DNA of 60,577 bases from Planctomycetota bacterium (lineage in GTDB: Bacteria; Planctomycetota; JAJSAM01; JAJVHW01). Below, piece by piece: positions 34,876 to 43,741 of this stretch. The notes under the pieces were generated by a model. The model did not search any database and was not told where the DNA came from. It was given only the letters and a program-made list of their open reading frames with translations. Position numbers and translations under genes: made by a program. The DNA is taken from positions 1 to 60,577 of the forward strand of contig JAJFFG010000119.1 in NCBI GenBank assembly GCA_021776825.1. Reading direction: 5' to 3'. The stretch's first letter is position 1; each line of letters starts with the position of its first letter.

Positions 34876-36297
34876 CTAGGTGACGCGCTCGGCAGCGCGA
34901 CTGGTACGACGGGCGGCGGGCCGACGACGGCCGAGCGCCGGCGCCATGCGTTCGAGAGCCATGGCGCGAGACGCCTTCAAGAGCACCATGTCGCGCTTTC
35001 CGACACGGACGGCCGGATGCCGCAACGCGGTCTCGACATCGGGCGACCAGAACACCTGCTCGGGGTGCATGCCGGCCGCGCGAGCGCCCTCGTAGGCAGC
35101 GCGACTGCGCGGACCGATGCACCACAGCACATCGACTCGTGTCGCGACGTCACGACCCGCCTGCTGATGCAGCTCGGTGGACTGCGCGCCGAGTTCGTTC
35201 ATGTCGCCGAGGACGAGCACGCGACGCCGCTCCCCGGCCCGAGCGTCGAGCTCGTCGACGGCGACCCGGAGCGAGGCCGGATTGGCGTTGTAGCAGTCGA
35301 ACAGCGTACGGATGCCCGCCACGCTGCGGCTCTCGAGGCGCAGTTTCGGGAGTCGCACCGCGCGGAGCGCCTTCCGGATCGCGTCCGGGGCCACGCCCAG
35401 ACTCAGCGCGATCCCGAACGCCGCGACGACGCTGCGTGCGTTGTGCAGCCCCATCACGGGGACGAAGAGCCGCATCTTGCCGTAGACCCAGACGGCGATG
35501 CCGCGCGGGGTCCGCTCGGCACGGCAGCCCCAGATCGTGGAACCGTTCTCGCCCAGGCCGTACGAGACCACACGAGCGCGGGTGCGCTCGGACATCGCCG
35601 CCACGCGGTCGTCGTCGGCGTTCAGGAACAGCAGCCCGTCCTCCGGGAGGAACTCGGCGAGCGCGCCCTTCTCGCGAGCCACGCCGTCGATCGAGACGAG
35701 CCCCTCGAGATGCGCGGCAGCCACGTTCACGATCAGGCCCATGTCCGGCTGGGCGATCCCGCAGAGTCCGCGAATCTCGCCGCGGGCGTTCGTGCCCATT
35801 TCGACGACCAGCGCCGCCGTGTCGCGATCGGCCGAGAGGATCGTGAGCGGGACACCGAGGTCGTTGTTGAACGACTTCGGCGACTGGACGATCTTCCCCA
35901 GCGGTGCGAGGGCCGCTGCGACCATCTTGCGGGTCGAGCTCTTGCCGTTGCTGCCCGTGATCGCGATCACCGGACACTGGAGCGTGCGTCGGTGCGCGGT
36001 GGCGAGATCGCCGAGCGCCTTCCGCGGGAACTTCACGCGAACGAGGGCGCGATGACACAGGTCCTCGGGCAGCGGTGCCGCGCCGGGCTCCACGATGGCC
36101 GCGACCGCGCCGCGTCGCAGAGCGTCCGCGACGTGCACATGGCCATGCGTCCGGGCGCCGGGAAGTGCGACGAACAGGTCGCCGGGACGAACGTCGCGGG
36201 AGTCGATCACCACCCGCTCGACGCGGGCTCCAACCCCGGTGCCCTCGACGGCGCCTTGGCACACGCGCGCCACCCCGGACACGTCGAACTCGGTCAT
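34876..36297 (-). CDS. murF: UDP-MurNAc-tripeptide-D-Ala-D-Ala ligase MurF
   Basis: A 473-residue Mur ligase adding D-Ala-D-Ala to the tripeptide precursor. The N-terminal domain has IDSRDVRPGDLFVALPGART; the ATP site is GSNGKSST (about 115-122); SFNNDLGVPLTIL and VEMGTNARGEI are typical of MurF; the C-terminal domain includes DCYNANPASLRVAVDEL. A basic tail (RRRPAARRTSRAAERVT) ends it. Separated from murE by 69 nt with an unusual hairpin arrangement, and followed 7 nt later by mraY. No ddl gene for D-Ala-D-Ala synthesis is in the window. Confidence 0.96.
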   Translation of the reverse strand: MTEFDVSGVARVCQGAVEGTGVGARVERVVIDSRDVRPGDLFVALPGARTHGHVHVADALRRGAVAAIVEPGAAPLPEDLCHRALVRVKFPRKALGDLATAHRRTLQCPVIAITGSNGKSSTRKMVAAALAPLGKIVQSPKSFNNDLGVPLTILSADRDTAALVVEMGTNARGEIRGLCGIAQPDMGLIVNVAAAHLEGLVSIDGVAREKGALAEFLPEDGLLFLNADDDRVAAMSERTRARVVSYGLGENGSTIWGCRAERTPRGIAVWVYGKMRLFVPVMGLHNARSVVAAFGIALSLGVAPDAIRKALRAVRLPKLRLESRSVAGIRTLFDCYNANPASLRVAVDELDARAGERRRVLVLGDMNELGAQSTELHQQAGRDVATRVDVLWCIGPRSRAAYEGARAAGMHPEQVFWSPDVETALRHPAVRVGKRDMVLLKASRAMALERMAPALGRRRPAARRTSRAAERVT

Positions 36298-36328
36298 CTG
36301 GACCCTCCCGCCGGCTCTCCCGGCGTGC

Positions 36329-36366
36329 GACCACTATTCTTGGTGGTCATACGATCTGAAACCACC
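36329..36366 (-). promoter_or_regulatory. Mutually exclusive hairpins in the murE-murF spacer
   Basis: In the minus-strand transcript the murE stop TAA is followed directly by GGTGGT (36366-36361), then ACCACC (36347-36342), then GTGGTC (36334-36329). The middle segment can pair with either neighbour: upstream as a 6-bp stem with a 13-nt loop, or downstream as GACCAC/GTGGTC with an 8-nt loop. The region is AT-richer than its surroundings. The layout resembles an attenuator or a processing site tuning murF and downstream expression. This is a reading of complementarity only. Confidence 0.4.
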
Positions 36367-37881
36367 TTATCTCGTGCGTAGAGGCGTCCCCGACGCCTCC
36401 AGCACGTCACGAAGCGCCGCCGCCGCAACATCGCGGTCGTCGAACGGCACCTTCGTCGTTCCGAGGACCTGGTAGTCCTCGTGCCCTTTACCGAGGATCG
36501 CGACGCAGTCACCGACGCGCGCGACGCCGATCGCGAGCCCGATCGCGGTCCGCCGGTCGATCTCGACGCGCACGTTTCGGGCGCCGTACACGCCGCCCAA
36601 CATGTCGTCGAGGATGCCCTGCGGCTCCTCGGTCCTGGGGTTGTCGGACGTGAACCAGCACACCTCCGAGAGTTCCGCGGCGGCGCGTGCCATGCGAGGT
36701 CGTTTGGTGCGATCTCGATCGCCGCCACAGCCGACGACACAGAGCAGACGACCAGGCACCACGGCGCGCAGGTTGCGGAGCACGTTCGTCACGGCGTCGT
36801 CGGTGTGCGCGTAGTCCACGAGCACCGAGAACGGCTGACCCTCGTCGACGGGCTCGAGACGCCCACGCACTCCGGCGACGCTCCCGAGCCCAGCAGCCAC
36901 CTGCGCTGCGGTCATGCCGAGGCCCGTCAGCACGGCGGCGGCTCCCAGCAGGTTCATGACGTTGTAGCGACCGAGAAGCGAGCTCCGGACCGGCGCGTCG
37001 CCATCCGGCGTCACCAGCGTGAAGCGCACGCCGTCGGAGGCCATCTCCAGCTCACGAGCCGTCACGTCCGGCGCGGCGGGCGCGTCGAGTCCGTAGCGCA
37101 CGACGCGCGCCGCGCAGCCACGCAGCATCGTCGGTGCGTAGCCGTCCTCGACGTTGATCGCGACGACGGCGCCGGCGTCGAGACCGCGGAAGAGCTGCGC
37201 CTTGGCCTCGGCGTAGTCCTCCATCGAACCGTGATAGTCGAGGTGGTCGCCGGACACGTTCGTGAAGACGGCGCCCGCGAACCGAACGCCTTCGGTGCGT
37301 CGCTGGTCGAGCGCGTGGCTCGAGACCTCGAGCGCCGCTGACGTTGCACCGGCCGCGTGCGCGAGACCGAGGACCTCGTGCAGCACGTCCGCGCCGGGCG
37401 TCGTGTTGGGCGCCTCACGCTGTTCGCCCGGCCACTCGTACACGATGGTGCCGAGGAGTGCGCAGGGTCCGCGGCCCGCGTGCTCGAGGGCCCCGCGCAC
37501 AAGGTGGGTCGTCGTCGTCTTGCCGTTGGTGCCGGTGACGCCGACCACGGTCATCTCGCGCGACGGCTGTCCGTGTCGCTCGGCCGCGAGCAGCGCGAGC
37601 GCTCCACGCGCGTCGGCCACACGGACCACGGGCACCGGGGGCACGCCAACGTCGGCCTCGCCGGATGCGACGATGACCGCCGCCCCGCGCTCCACGGCGT
37701 CGGCGGCGTACTGCGCGCCGTCCTCACGGCTGCCGCGCACCACGACGAACACGTCGCCCGGGCACACGGCGCGGCTGTCGGCGCGAATCCCGCCGGCGGG
37801 TCGCTCGGCGATCTCCCCGAGAGAGGACGCGTGCGCCGGCAGAGCCCCTTCGAACAAACGGGCAAGAGACATGTCCTTCAT
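36367..37881 (-). CDS. murE: UDP-MurNAc-tripeptide synthetase MurE (meso-DAP type)
   Basis: A 504-residue Mur ligase adding the third stem residue. N-terminal GGIRADSRAVCPGDVFVVVRG, ATP site GTNGKTTTT (about 117-125), and NTTPGADVLHEVLG then EVSSHALDQRR of the central domain. Residues about 413-416 are DNPR (SDNPRTEEP), the motif that selects meso-diaminopimelate over lysine. The ATG at 37881 overlaps the ftsI stop (ATGA). It indicates a canonical diaminopimelate-type peptidoglycan. Confidence 0.96.
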   Translation of the reverse strand: MKDMSLARLFEGALPAHASSLGEIAERPAGGIRADSRAVCPGDVFVVVRGSREDGAQYAADAVERGAAVIVASGEADVGVPPVPVVRVADARGALALLAAERHGQPSREMTVVGVTGTNGKTTTTHLVRGALEHAGRGPCALLGTIVYEWPGEQREAPNTTPGADVLHEVLGLAHAAGATSAALEVSSHALDQRRTEGVRFAGAVFTNVSGDHLDYHGSMEDYAEAKAQLFRGLDAGAVVAINVEDGYAPTMLRGCAARVVRYGLDAPAAPDVTARELEMASDGVRFTLVTPDGDAPVRSSLLGRYNVMNLLGAAAVLTGLGMTAAQVAAGLGSVAGVRGRLEPVDEGQPFSVLVDYAHTDDAVTNVLRNLRAVVPGRLLCVVGCGGDRDRTKRPRMARAAAELSEVCWFTSDNPRTEEPQGILDDMLGGVYGARNVRVEIDRRTAIGLAIGVARVGDCVAILGKGHEDYQVLGTTKVPFDDRDVAAAALRDVLEASGTPLRTR

Positions 37882-39602
37882 CGCGGCATCACCTCCAGCA
37901 CATCGAGTGGCTCGCGGGCGGACGACGGCGGGACCTCCAGGTGGTGGAGACCGCGCACGAGCAGGTCGGTCGCGTAGGGCGCGGCGACGATCGATCCGTA
38001 CGCCTTGCCGGTTGGCTCGTCCGCCACGACGATCGCGGCGAGCCGCGGAGCTTCTGCCGGCCCGTAGCAGACGAACGAGCCGACGTAGCCGACGAGCGCG
38101 CGGCCGCGCTTCTTCTCAGCCGTGCCGGTCTTCCCGGCGAGCCGATACTCCCGCGACGCCACACGCTTCGCCGTCCCGCTGCGGTAGACCTCTTCGAGCA
38201 TCGGACCGACCTCGCGGATCCCGCGCTCGCCGATCATCTGCACCGGCTCCGCGCGGGGGGCGTCGGCGAAGATGCGCGGCGCGTGCAACCAGCCGCCGTT
38301 CCCGAGCGCGGCGTACGACGCCAGCATCTGAGCGGGCGTCACCGCGATCTCGTGGCCGAACGACACGGAGCAGACCGTGTACTCGGGAGTCCACTTCCGC
38401 AGCGGCGTCATCATTCCGGCGGACTCCGCCGGCCAACCGGCACCCGTGCGGCGCCCGAACCCCATCTGACGGACGGCGTCGTGGAGTCGGTCGATCCCGA
38501 GCGCGAGCCCGATCTGCGCCATCCCGACGTTGCTGGACTTCGCCAGGACCATCGCCGGAGTCAGCACGCCGAGGTTCTTGTGCTTGTCCTCACGGATCGT
38601 CCGCGTCCCGATCGTGAACGTGCCCGGATTGCAATCGATCTGCTGGCCCGGCCGCACGACCCCGGCGTCGAGCGCCGCGGCCATGACGAGGGGCTTGAAG
38701 ATGCTCCCCGGCTCGAAGACGTCGGTGAAGAAGCGGTTCCGACGCGAGGCGGGGTCCGCGGCGGCCGGGTCGTTGGGGTCGAAGGTCGGTCGGCACGCCA
38801 CGGCGAGAACATCACCGGTCCGCACGTCCATCAGGCCGATGACCGCAGACTTCGGGGCGTGCTTCGCCATCACGTCGTCGGCCAGTTGCTCGGCGTACCG
38901 CTGCAGCGTCGAGTCGATGGTCAGACGCACGTCGGCGCCGTCCACGGGACCGTCGTGGTCGTGATCACCGAGCACGACCTTGCGCCCGCGACCGTCCCGC
39001 TCGACCTGGCGCCGTCCGGGAACGCCGCGGAGTCGGGCGTCGGCGAGCATCTCGGCGCCCTCCGCCCCGGTCATCCCGTCCGTTCCCTCGTAGGTGAAGC
39101 CGACGACCTGCGCCGCGAGCGAGTCCGCGGGGTAGCTCCGCACCGACTCGTGCAGGACGACGATCCCGCGCACCTGTTCCTTGGCCGCACGCTCGCGCAC
39201 GCGCTTCACGGCGTCGACGTCGGTGATCCGGCGGCGCACGTAGGCGAAGCGCCGGCCGGGTCGCGCCTCGGCCAGCAGCTCGGAGACGTCCTCGCCGAGC
39301 TCTTCGTTCAGTATGCGGACGACGCGCTCGGTCTCGCGGTGGAGTCGCACCATCTGCGGGTCCAGCGCGACGGAAGGACGATCCACGCAACGGGCCAGCA
39401 CGCGCCCGTGACGATCGACCACCGCGCCGCGCTCCGCGGGGAGCACCTCTGTGGGACAGATCTGCTGCCCCGTGGCGCGATCCGCCCACTCCTCGTGCCC
39501 CGCAGTCTGGATGGTCCCGAGACGGACGACGAGAGCGGCCAAGGCCACGAGAACGAGACCGAGGGCACCCACGGCCCGGAGCTGGAAGCGGGCGGGGGTC
39601 AC
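37878..39602 (-). CDS. ftsI: Class B penicillin-binding protein FtsI/PBP3
   Basis: A 574-residue septal transpeptidase: short cytoplasmic tail, membrane anchor (about 10-27), pedestal domain (about 50-220) with the PAERGAVVDRHGRVLA signature, and a transpeptidase domain with Ser300 in EPGSIFKP (SxxK), SSN at 356-358 and KTG at 491-493. It cross-links septal peptidoglycan alongside FtsW. The GTG start overlaps the ftsL-like stop (GTGA) and the stop overlaps murE. No C-terminal PASTA domain. Confidence 0.95.
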   Translation of the reverse strand: MTPARFQLRAVGALGLVLVALAALVVRLGTIQTAGHEEWADRATGQQICPTEVLPAERGAVVDRHGRVLARCVDRPSVALDPQMVRLHRETERVVRILNEELGEDVSELLAEARPGRRFAYVRRRITDVDAVKRVRERAAKEQVRGIVVLHESVRSYPADSLAAQVVGFTYEGTDGMTGAEGAEMLADARLRGVPGRRQVERDGRGRKVVLGDHDHDGPVDGADVRLTIDSTLQRYAEQLADDVMAKHAPKSAVIGLMDVRTGDVLAVACRPTFDPNDPAAADPASRRNRFFTDVFEPGSIFKPLVMAAALDAGVVRPGQQIDCNPGTFTIGTRTIREDKHKNLGVLTPAMVLAKSSNVGMAQIGLALGIDRLHDAVRQMGFGRRTGAGWPAESAGMMTPLRKWTPEYTVCSVSFGHEIAVTPAQMLASYAALGNGGWLHAPRIFADAPRAEPVQMIGERGIREVGPMLEEVYRSGTAKRVASREYRLAGKTGTAEKKRGRALVGYVGSFVCYGPAEAPRLAAIVVADEPTGKAYGSIVAAPYATDLLVRGLHHLEVPPSSAREPLDVLEVMPR

Positions 39603-39931
39603 CGGCCGGCCTCGGCAAACGCGCCATCGTGCGTGTCCCGGTAGCGGCGAGCCAAGAGCACGTCCTCGGCGCGGAGGATGTCGAGCGACTCAGGATCTCG
39701 GAGGTTCAGCTGCTGCGCAGCGGCGAACAGGCGCTCCGGACTGCGCAGGCGCTCGATACGCTCGAGGGCGCCACGACGACGGCGCAGCAGCGCGTCGGTG
39801 GTCCGCTCACCGCGCCCGAGCGCGTACCCGGCGCACGTGTTCGCCGAGTGCGTCGACACGGCGGCCAGTGCTGCCAGCAAGGCCGCCGCAGCTGCGACGG
39901 GGAAGAGTGCTCCGATCCGATCCTGCATCAT
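39599..39931 (-). CDS. ftsL: FtsL-like small bitopic division protein
   Basis: A 110-residue protein: short N-terminus, one membrane helix (about 8-26), then a helical periplasmic stretch (LLRRRRGALERIERLRSPER, then FAAAQQLNLRDPE) that can form a coiled coil. Sequence conservation of FtsL is always poor; the assignment rests on topology, size and location between rsmH and ftsI, exactly the ftsL slot. It would bridge FtsQ and FtsB to FtsI/FtsW. ATG 39931 overlaps the rsmH stop and the stop overlaps the ftsI GTG. A second ATG follows at once (MM). Confidence 0.75.
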   Translation of the reverse strand: MMQDRIGALFPVAAAAALLAALAAVSTHSANTCAGYALGRGERTTDALLRRRRGALERIERLRSPERLFAAAQQLNLRDPESLDILRAEDVLLARRYRDTHDGAFAEAGR

Positions 39932-40863
39932 GCCGCATCCCTCCCCGTCGCCGGGGTCTCGGACCCCGTCAGGACCTCGACCGCGCGCAGTCGGGCTGAC
40001 CGACTCCGCGGGTTCCGGCCCCGCTCCCCACCAGTGGGCGTCCGATCCGGAAGCACCCGAAATCGCCCCCCACGCTTCCCCGCGCGGAAGAAGTCCTTCA
40101 CCAGCCGATCCTCGAGCCGGTGGAAGGTGATGACGCCCATCCGGCCCCCCGGATGGACGCAGTCGGCAACAGCGGGGAGCCCCCGCTCGAGCCGGCCGAG
40201 CTCGTCGTTGACCGCGATGCGCAGGGCCTGGAAGACCCGCGTCGCCGGGTGGAGGCGTCCGCGCCGCCCGCCGGCTGCCCTCGCGACGCACTCGGCGAGG
40301 CGCAGCGTGTCCCGGAACGGGGCTGTGCGCCGCTCCGACACGATGGCGCGCGCCACACGCCGCGCCGCCGGCTCCTCGCCGAAGCGAGTGAAGACGTCGG
40401 CCAGTTCGTCCTCGTCACGCGCGTTCACGAGATCAGCTGCCGTCTCGCCACCGCTGCCGGGGTCCATGCGCATGTCCAGTGGACCCGGCGCCCGGAAACT
40501 GAAGCCGCGCTCTGCCTGGTCGAGCTGGACGCTCGAGACACCGAGATCCAGCAGCGCCGCGTCAACCGACGGGAGGTCCGCCGCACGCACGGCCTCGGCC
40601 GCCTCCTCGTAGGAGCCGTGATGCGCGTGGAGCGCGCCCGGGAACTCGGCATCGAGCCGCTCGCTTGCCTGCGCGAGGACGACTGCGTCGCGATCCGCAC
40701 CGACGACGCGCCCGGCTTCCCCGGCGTCGACGGTGGCCCGCAGCCAGGCAGACGAATGGCCGCCGACGCCGAGCGTCCCGTCCAAGAGGACGGCCCTCGG
40801 ACCCGGCTGGAGCGCTTCGAGGACCTCCTCGAGCAGCACGGGAACGTGGGCCGTGGGCATCAT
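39928..40863 (-). CDS. rsmH: 16S rRNA (cytosine1402-N4)-methyltransferase RsmH
   Basis: A 311-residue SAM-dependent enzyme methylating C1402 in the ribosomal P site. It starts AHVPVLLEEVLEALQP, the SAM motif is LLDGTLGVGGHS, and AERGFSFRAPGPLDMRMDP, NARDEDELADVFTRFGEEPAARR and MGVITFHRLEDRLVKDFF are all characteristic. The start ATG overlaps the mraZ stop (ATGA), as expected in a dcw cluster; the next codon is also ATG. Confidence 0.97.
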   Translation of the reverse strand: MMPTAHVPVLLEEVLEALQPGPRAVLLDGTLGVGGHSSAWLRATVDAGEAGRVVGADRDAVVLAQASERLDAEFPGALHAHHGSYEEAAEAVRAADLPSVDAALLDLGVSSVQLDQAERGFSFRAPGPLDMRMDPGSGGETAADLVNARDEDELADVFTRFGEEPAARRVARAIVSERRTAPFRDTLRLAECVARAAGGRRGRLHPATRVFQALRIAVNDELGRLERGLPAVADCVHPGGRMGVITFHRLEDRLVKDFFRAGKRGGRFRVLPDRTPTGGERGRNPRSRSARLRAVEVLTGSETPATGRDAA

Positions 40864-41318
40864 TCTGTGCGCCCCGAGTCCCGGGGCGGTCCCGCCTGGA
40901 GATCGGTTGCGAAGTCGCGCGGACGTCGCGCGAGGCTCTCGTAGCGAGTGCGGTCCCAGACCTGGAGGTAGCGGCCGGAGCCGCAGACCATCACGCCGAC
41001 CTGCTCGCCGCTGCCCGGCTCGGAGAGGCCGGCGAGGTCGCGAGCACGGTCGTCGAGGAGGAGTCGCCCGGCCTTGTCGACGGGGCGCAGCTGGCAGTGG
41101 TGATAGAATTCGTCCGGCACCACGGACGCGCTCTCGCGAGCGAGTCGCTCGAACTCCTGATCCCAGTAGGACTTGGGGACGAGACGAATGCAGCCCTTCG
41201 GACCCGGCGCGACGTACATCTCCGCGCGGTCATCTGGCTGGAGCCGGTTCACGTACTCTGCGGGGATGGCCACACGGCTCTTCCCGTCGAGATTGCGTGC
41301 GTGCCGACCGACGAACAC
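40860..41318 (-). CDS. mraZ: Transcriptional regulator MraZ
   Basis: A 152-residue AbrB-like regulator with two MraZ repeats: GRHARNLDGKSRVAIPAEYV (first) and CQLRPVDKAGRLLLDD (second), each with the characteristic DxxGR/K core. MraZ binds GTGGG-type direct repeats and represses its own dcw operon. The start is placed at GTG 41318 (VFVGRHARNL), with GGAG about 10 nt upstream; the longer open frame runs into the operator. Six GTGGG boxes lie 69-127 nt upstream, so autoregulation is likely. Confidence 0.93.
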   Translation of the reverse strand: MFVGRHARNLDGKSRVAIPAEYVNRLQPDDRAEMYVAPGPKGCIRLVPKSYWDQEFERLARESASVVPDEFYHHCQLRPVDKAGRLLLDDRARDLAGLSEPGSGEQVGVMVCGSGRYLQVWDRTRYESLARRPRDFATDLQAGPPRDSGRTE

Positions 41319-41386
41319 CCGGACCCTGCTCCTTCCGACGGCGCGCGAGGCGCCCTGGACGACGCGGCTCGCGTCGACCGGAGCAC

Positions 41387-41444
41387 CCCACATGCCCCCA
41401 CAGATCCCCACATTACCCCACGCGACTTCCCACCCGCAACCCAC
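41387..41444 (-). promoter_or_regulatory. MraZ operator: six GTGGG boxes upstream of mraZ
   Basis: Read on the minus strand, GTGGG occurs at 41444-41440, 41433-41429, 41421-41417, 41411-41407, 41401-41397 and 41391-41387. The last four are spaced by exactly 10 bp (5-nt boxes, 5-nt spacers), the arrangement known to be bound by MraZ octamers in other bacteria. The outer two are at 11-12 bp. The AT-richer stretch at 41451-41520 beyond them probably holds the promoter, but I could not fix its boxes. Confidence 0.85.
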
Positions 41445-41582
41445 CGATCCCGTGCGAATTCGCGCGCTTCGTCATAAGTCGTTGCTGAGAAACGGGTTTC
41501 GCCGAAGCAGGAAACTGCGACCGGGATCACCGACGGCACGCACCGGCGCCACCGGCCCCACTCACGGGTCAAACCGAGCCCG

Positions 41583-43184
41583 TTGAGCGCTGAGAACGAC
41601 GGCACGGGAGCCTCCGCCGAGGCTGTGGAGGGCGTGCGGGGTCGCCTCGTCCCCCGCACCGTTGCGTCCATCGGGGCCTCCCTGGTGTCTGCCATCGTGG
41701 CAGGCCTCGTCGTCCTCGGTCTGATGCAGCTCCTCGGAGGCCCCGTCGACCGGGATGCCTGGTTCCACGATCGTCTGGTGCGACTGATCGCAGCCGGAGA
41801 GGCCGACCTGCTCGGACGCTCGTTCCCCTGGCTCGTCGCAAGCGCGTACGCGGACCTCCCCGCCGATTGGAGCCTTGGCTGGCACTGGTTCGCCGCGCTC
41901 GTCGAGCACGGGGATCGCCCCCTGCAGACGGTGATCGTGCTCCAGTCCGCACTCGCCGTGCTCGCACTGGGCGTCTCCGCCGCCGCGTTGCGCGTCCGCA
42001 TCGCGCCGGGCTGGGCGCTGCTCCTGCTCGCCACCTCGCCGCTGTGGACCTGGCGACTGCTCATGGGACGCCCCACGCCACTCGTCGTCGCGGTCCTCCT
42101 CCTCTTGTTCGTGGCCGTGCTTCGACGGCGCGCGATCGTCGCCGGCGGTCTCGCCACCGTGGCGCTGCTCGTCTATCAGGTCCCGGCGCCCGCCCTGCTG
42201 GTCGGAGGCTGCGCGTGCCTCGGACTCTGGGTCGACCAGAGACGACTGCCGCTCCGCGAGGCGCTCGCAGTCCTGGTCGGCATCGCCGCGGGCGTTCTCC
42301 TGCACCCGGGCTTCTGGTCGGTCGGGCCGGACGGCACCCGCGCGACGTTCCACGTCTGGGGCCTGATGGCCGGTTCGCTCGAGACGGCCGCGAATGGTGG
42401 GCTCGTCGAGCTGCCCGGCGGCGACTCCATCCGGCTGGCCCTCCCGAGCGAGCTCGGCACCGGATCGATCGGCACGCTCCTGGGCCAGCTCTGGCCGTCC
42501 CTGATCCTCACCGGGTACGCGGGCTTCCTCGCCCTCCGTCGTCGCGAGGCCGCGAGCGTCGCGACCGCCGCCGTCGCCGTGCTGACCCTGGCGGCCACCC
42601 TGCGCTCCGTGCGGTTCCTCGAGTACTGGCATCCCTTCGCCGTGCTCGCCGCCGCCGTGGCGATCTCGGGACCGCACTCCGTCCGGCCTGCGCGATGGCA
42701 TCGTCAGGCCGTCGGCCTAGCGCTCATCGTCGGCGTGCTGGGCAGCGTCTGGGCGCTCGGCGGGCTCCTGCGTGACCACGGCCCCGACGCCGCCGACGAG
42801 GTCGTGCCGGCGATGACCGCCGTCTCGGCCGCGGCATCTCCGGGCGACGTCGTGTTCAACGCGCGCTGGGACGACTTCGCCGCACTGTTTCATGCAGCGC
42901 CGGAGCTGCGCTACGTGAGTGGGATGGACCCCTGGTACCTGCCCGCCCACGATCCCGACGACGCCCGAGCCGAGGCGCGCGTCGTCAGCGGAACGCTCGC
43001 TCCCGACGAACTGCGGGGCGAGTTGCAGGAGCGATTCGGCGCACGCTTCGTCGTGCTCTGGAGCCCGCCGCTGAGCGGAGGCCGGACGCGTCGCTACGCT
43101 GACCTCGAGCGCCAGCTCCGCGACGCCTCCTGGGCGCGTGTGCTCCACGAAGACGAAGCCGTCGTCGCGTTCGAACTCCGCTAG
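41583..43184 (+). CDS. Polytopic membrane protein, possibly GT-C glycosyltransferase-like
   Basis: A 533-residue protein with about ten membrane helices in residues 25-395 and a C-terminal soluble domain (about 410-533) with VVFNARWDDFAALFHAAPEL and MDPWYLPAHDP. An early acidic/aromatic loop (DRDAWFHDRLVR) and the helix pattern recall GT-C lipid-linked glycosyltransferases (PMT/ArnT type), but no diagnostic motif is certain. It is divergent from the mraZ operon, 264 nt away. The frame opens at TTG 41583; an in-frame GTG near residue 18 is another possibility. No gene partner follows on the plus strand. Confidence 0.6.
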   Translation: MSAENDGTGASAEAVEGVRGRLVPRTVASIGASLVSAIVAGLVVLGLMQLLGGPVDRDAWFHDRLVRLIAAGEADLLGRSFPWLVASAYADLPADWSLGWHWFAALVEHGDRPLQTVIVLQSALAVLALGVSAAALRVRIAPGWALLLLATSPLWTWRLLMGRPTPLVVAVLLLLFVAVLRRRAIVAGGLATVALLVYQVPAPALLVGGCACLGLWVDQRRLPLREALAVLVGIAAGVLLHPGFWSVGPDGTRATFHVWGLMAGSLETAANGGLVELPGGDSIRLALPSELGTGSIGTLLGQLWPSLILTGYAGFLALRRREAASVATAAVAVLTLAATLRSVRFLEYWHPFAVLAAAVAISGPHSVRPARWHRQAVGLALIVGVLGSVWALGGLLRDHGPDAADEVVPAMTAVSAAASPGDVVFNARWDDFAALFHAAPELRYVSGMDPWYLPAHDPDDARAEARVVSGTLAPDELRGELQERFGARFVVLWSPPLSGGRTRRYADLERQLRDASWARVLHEDEAVVAFELR

Positions 43185-43225
43185 ATCGTCCGATAGATCG
43201 GCTGCGCGCCGTCAGGCGTCAGCCG

Positions 43226-43741
43226 TCAGCCCTCAGCGGGGTCGTCGCCGAGATTGAAGAGCACGCCGAGTTGATCACGGAGCCACTCGGCCTCGGTCTC
43301 GTCGATCTCGGGGCAGACGATCTCCCACGGCGACTCGTGCCCACGGACGCGTACGACCATGATCTCGCCGCGATCGTCGTGCAACTGCTCCTCGACGCGC
43401 ACGATGCGCTTGCGCATCAGCAGGAGCGCCAGCAGATACCGGAGCGAGACGCGGTCGGGTGCGTTCTCCTGGAGCAGCCTCAGGAGGAACTCGCGCGCGA
43501 CGTCGAGGTCGAATGCGGCCTTGCGCTCCGCCGGCATCGCGAGGCGCCACCACGAGTACGGGGGGCGCGCGTCGGGATCGAAGCACGCATCGCACCAGTC
43601 GCTGCGAACGAAGCGGACGTCGCCGTCATCGGCGGTCTCCTCGTAGAGCGCCGACACGACGGCATCGCCCGCGGCGAACGAGGCCTCGCATGCGGCGCAC
43701 GCTCCCTCGCGCTTGCCGGTCCGCCAGCCACCGCCTGTCAC
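43226..43741 (-). CDS. Zinc-binding protein of unknown function
   Basis: A 171-residue cytoplasmic protein with two CxxC pairs in the N-terminal third (C16-x2-C19 in CAACEASF, and C50-x2-C53 in CDACFDP), forming a probable zinc ribbon. The rest is helical (AREFLLRLLQENAPDRVSLR, YLLALLLMRKRIVRVEEQLH) and ends in an acidic stretch (CPEIDETEAEWLRDQLG). The GTG start overlaps the stop of the preceding HEAT-repeat lipoprotein (GTGA), so the two are translated together. Family unrecognised. Confidence 0.7.
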   Translation of the reverse strand: MTGGGWRTGKREGACAACEASFAAGDAVVSALYEETADDGDVRFVRSDWCDACFDPDARPPYSWWRLAMPAERKAAFDLDVAREFLLRLLQENAPDRVSLRYLLALLLMRKRIVRVEEQLHDDRGEIMVVRVRGHESPWEIVCPEIDETEAEWLRDQLGVLFNLGDDPAEG

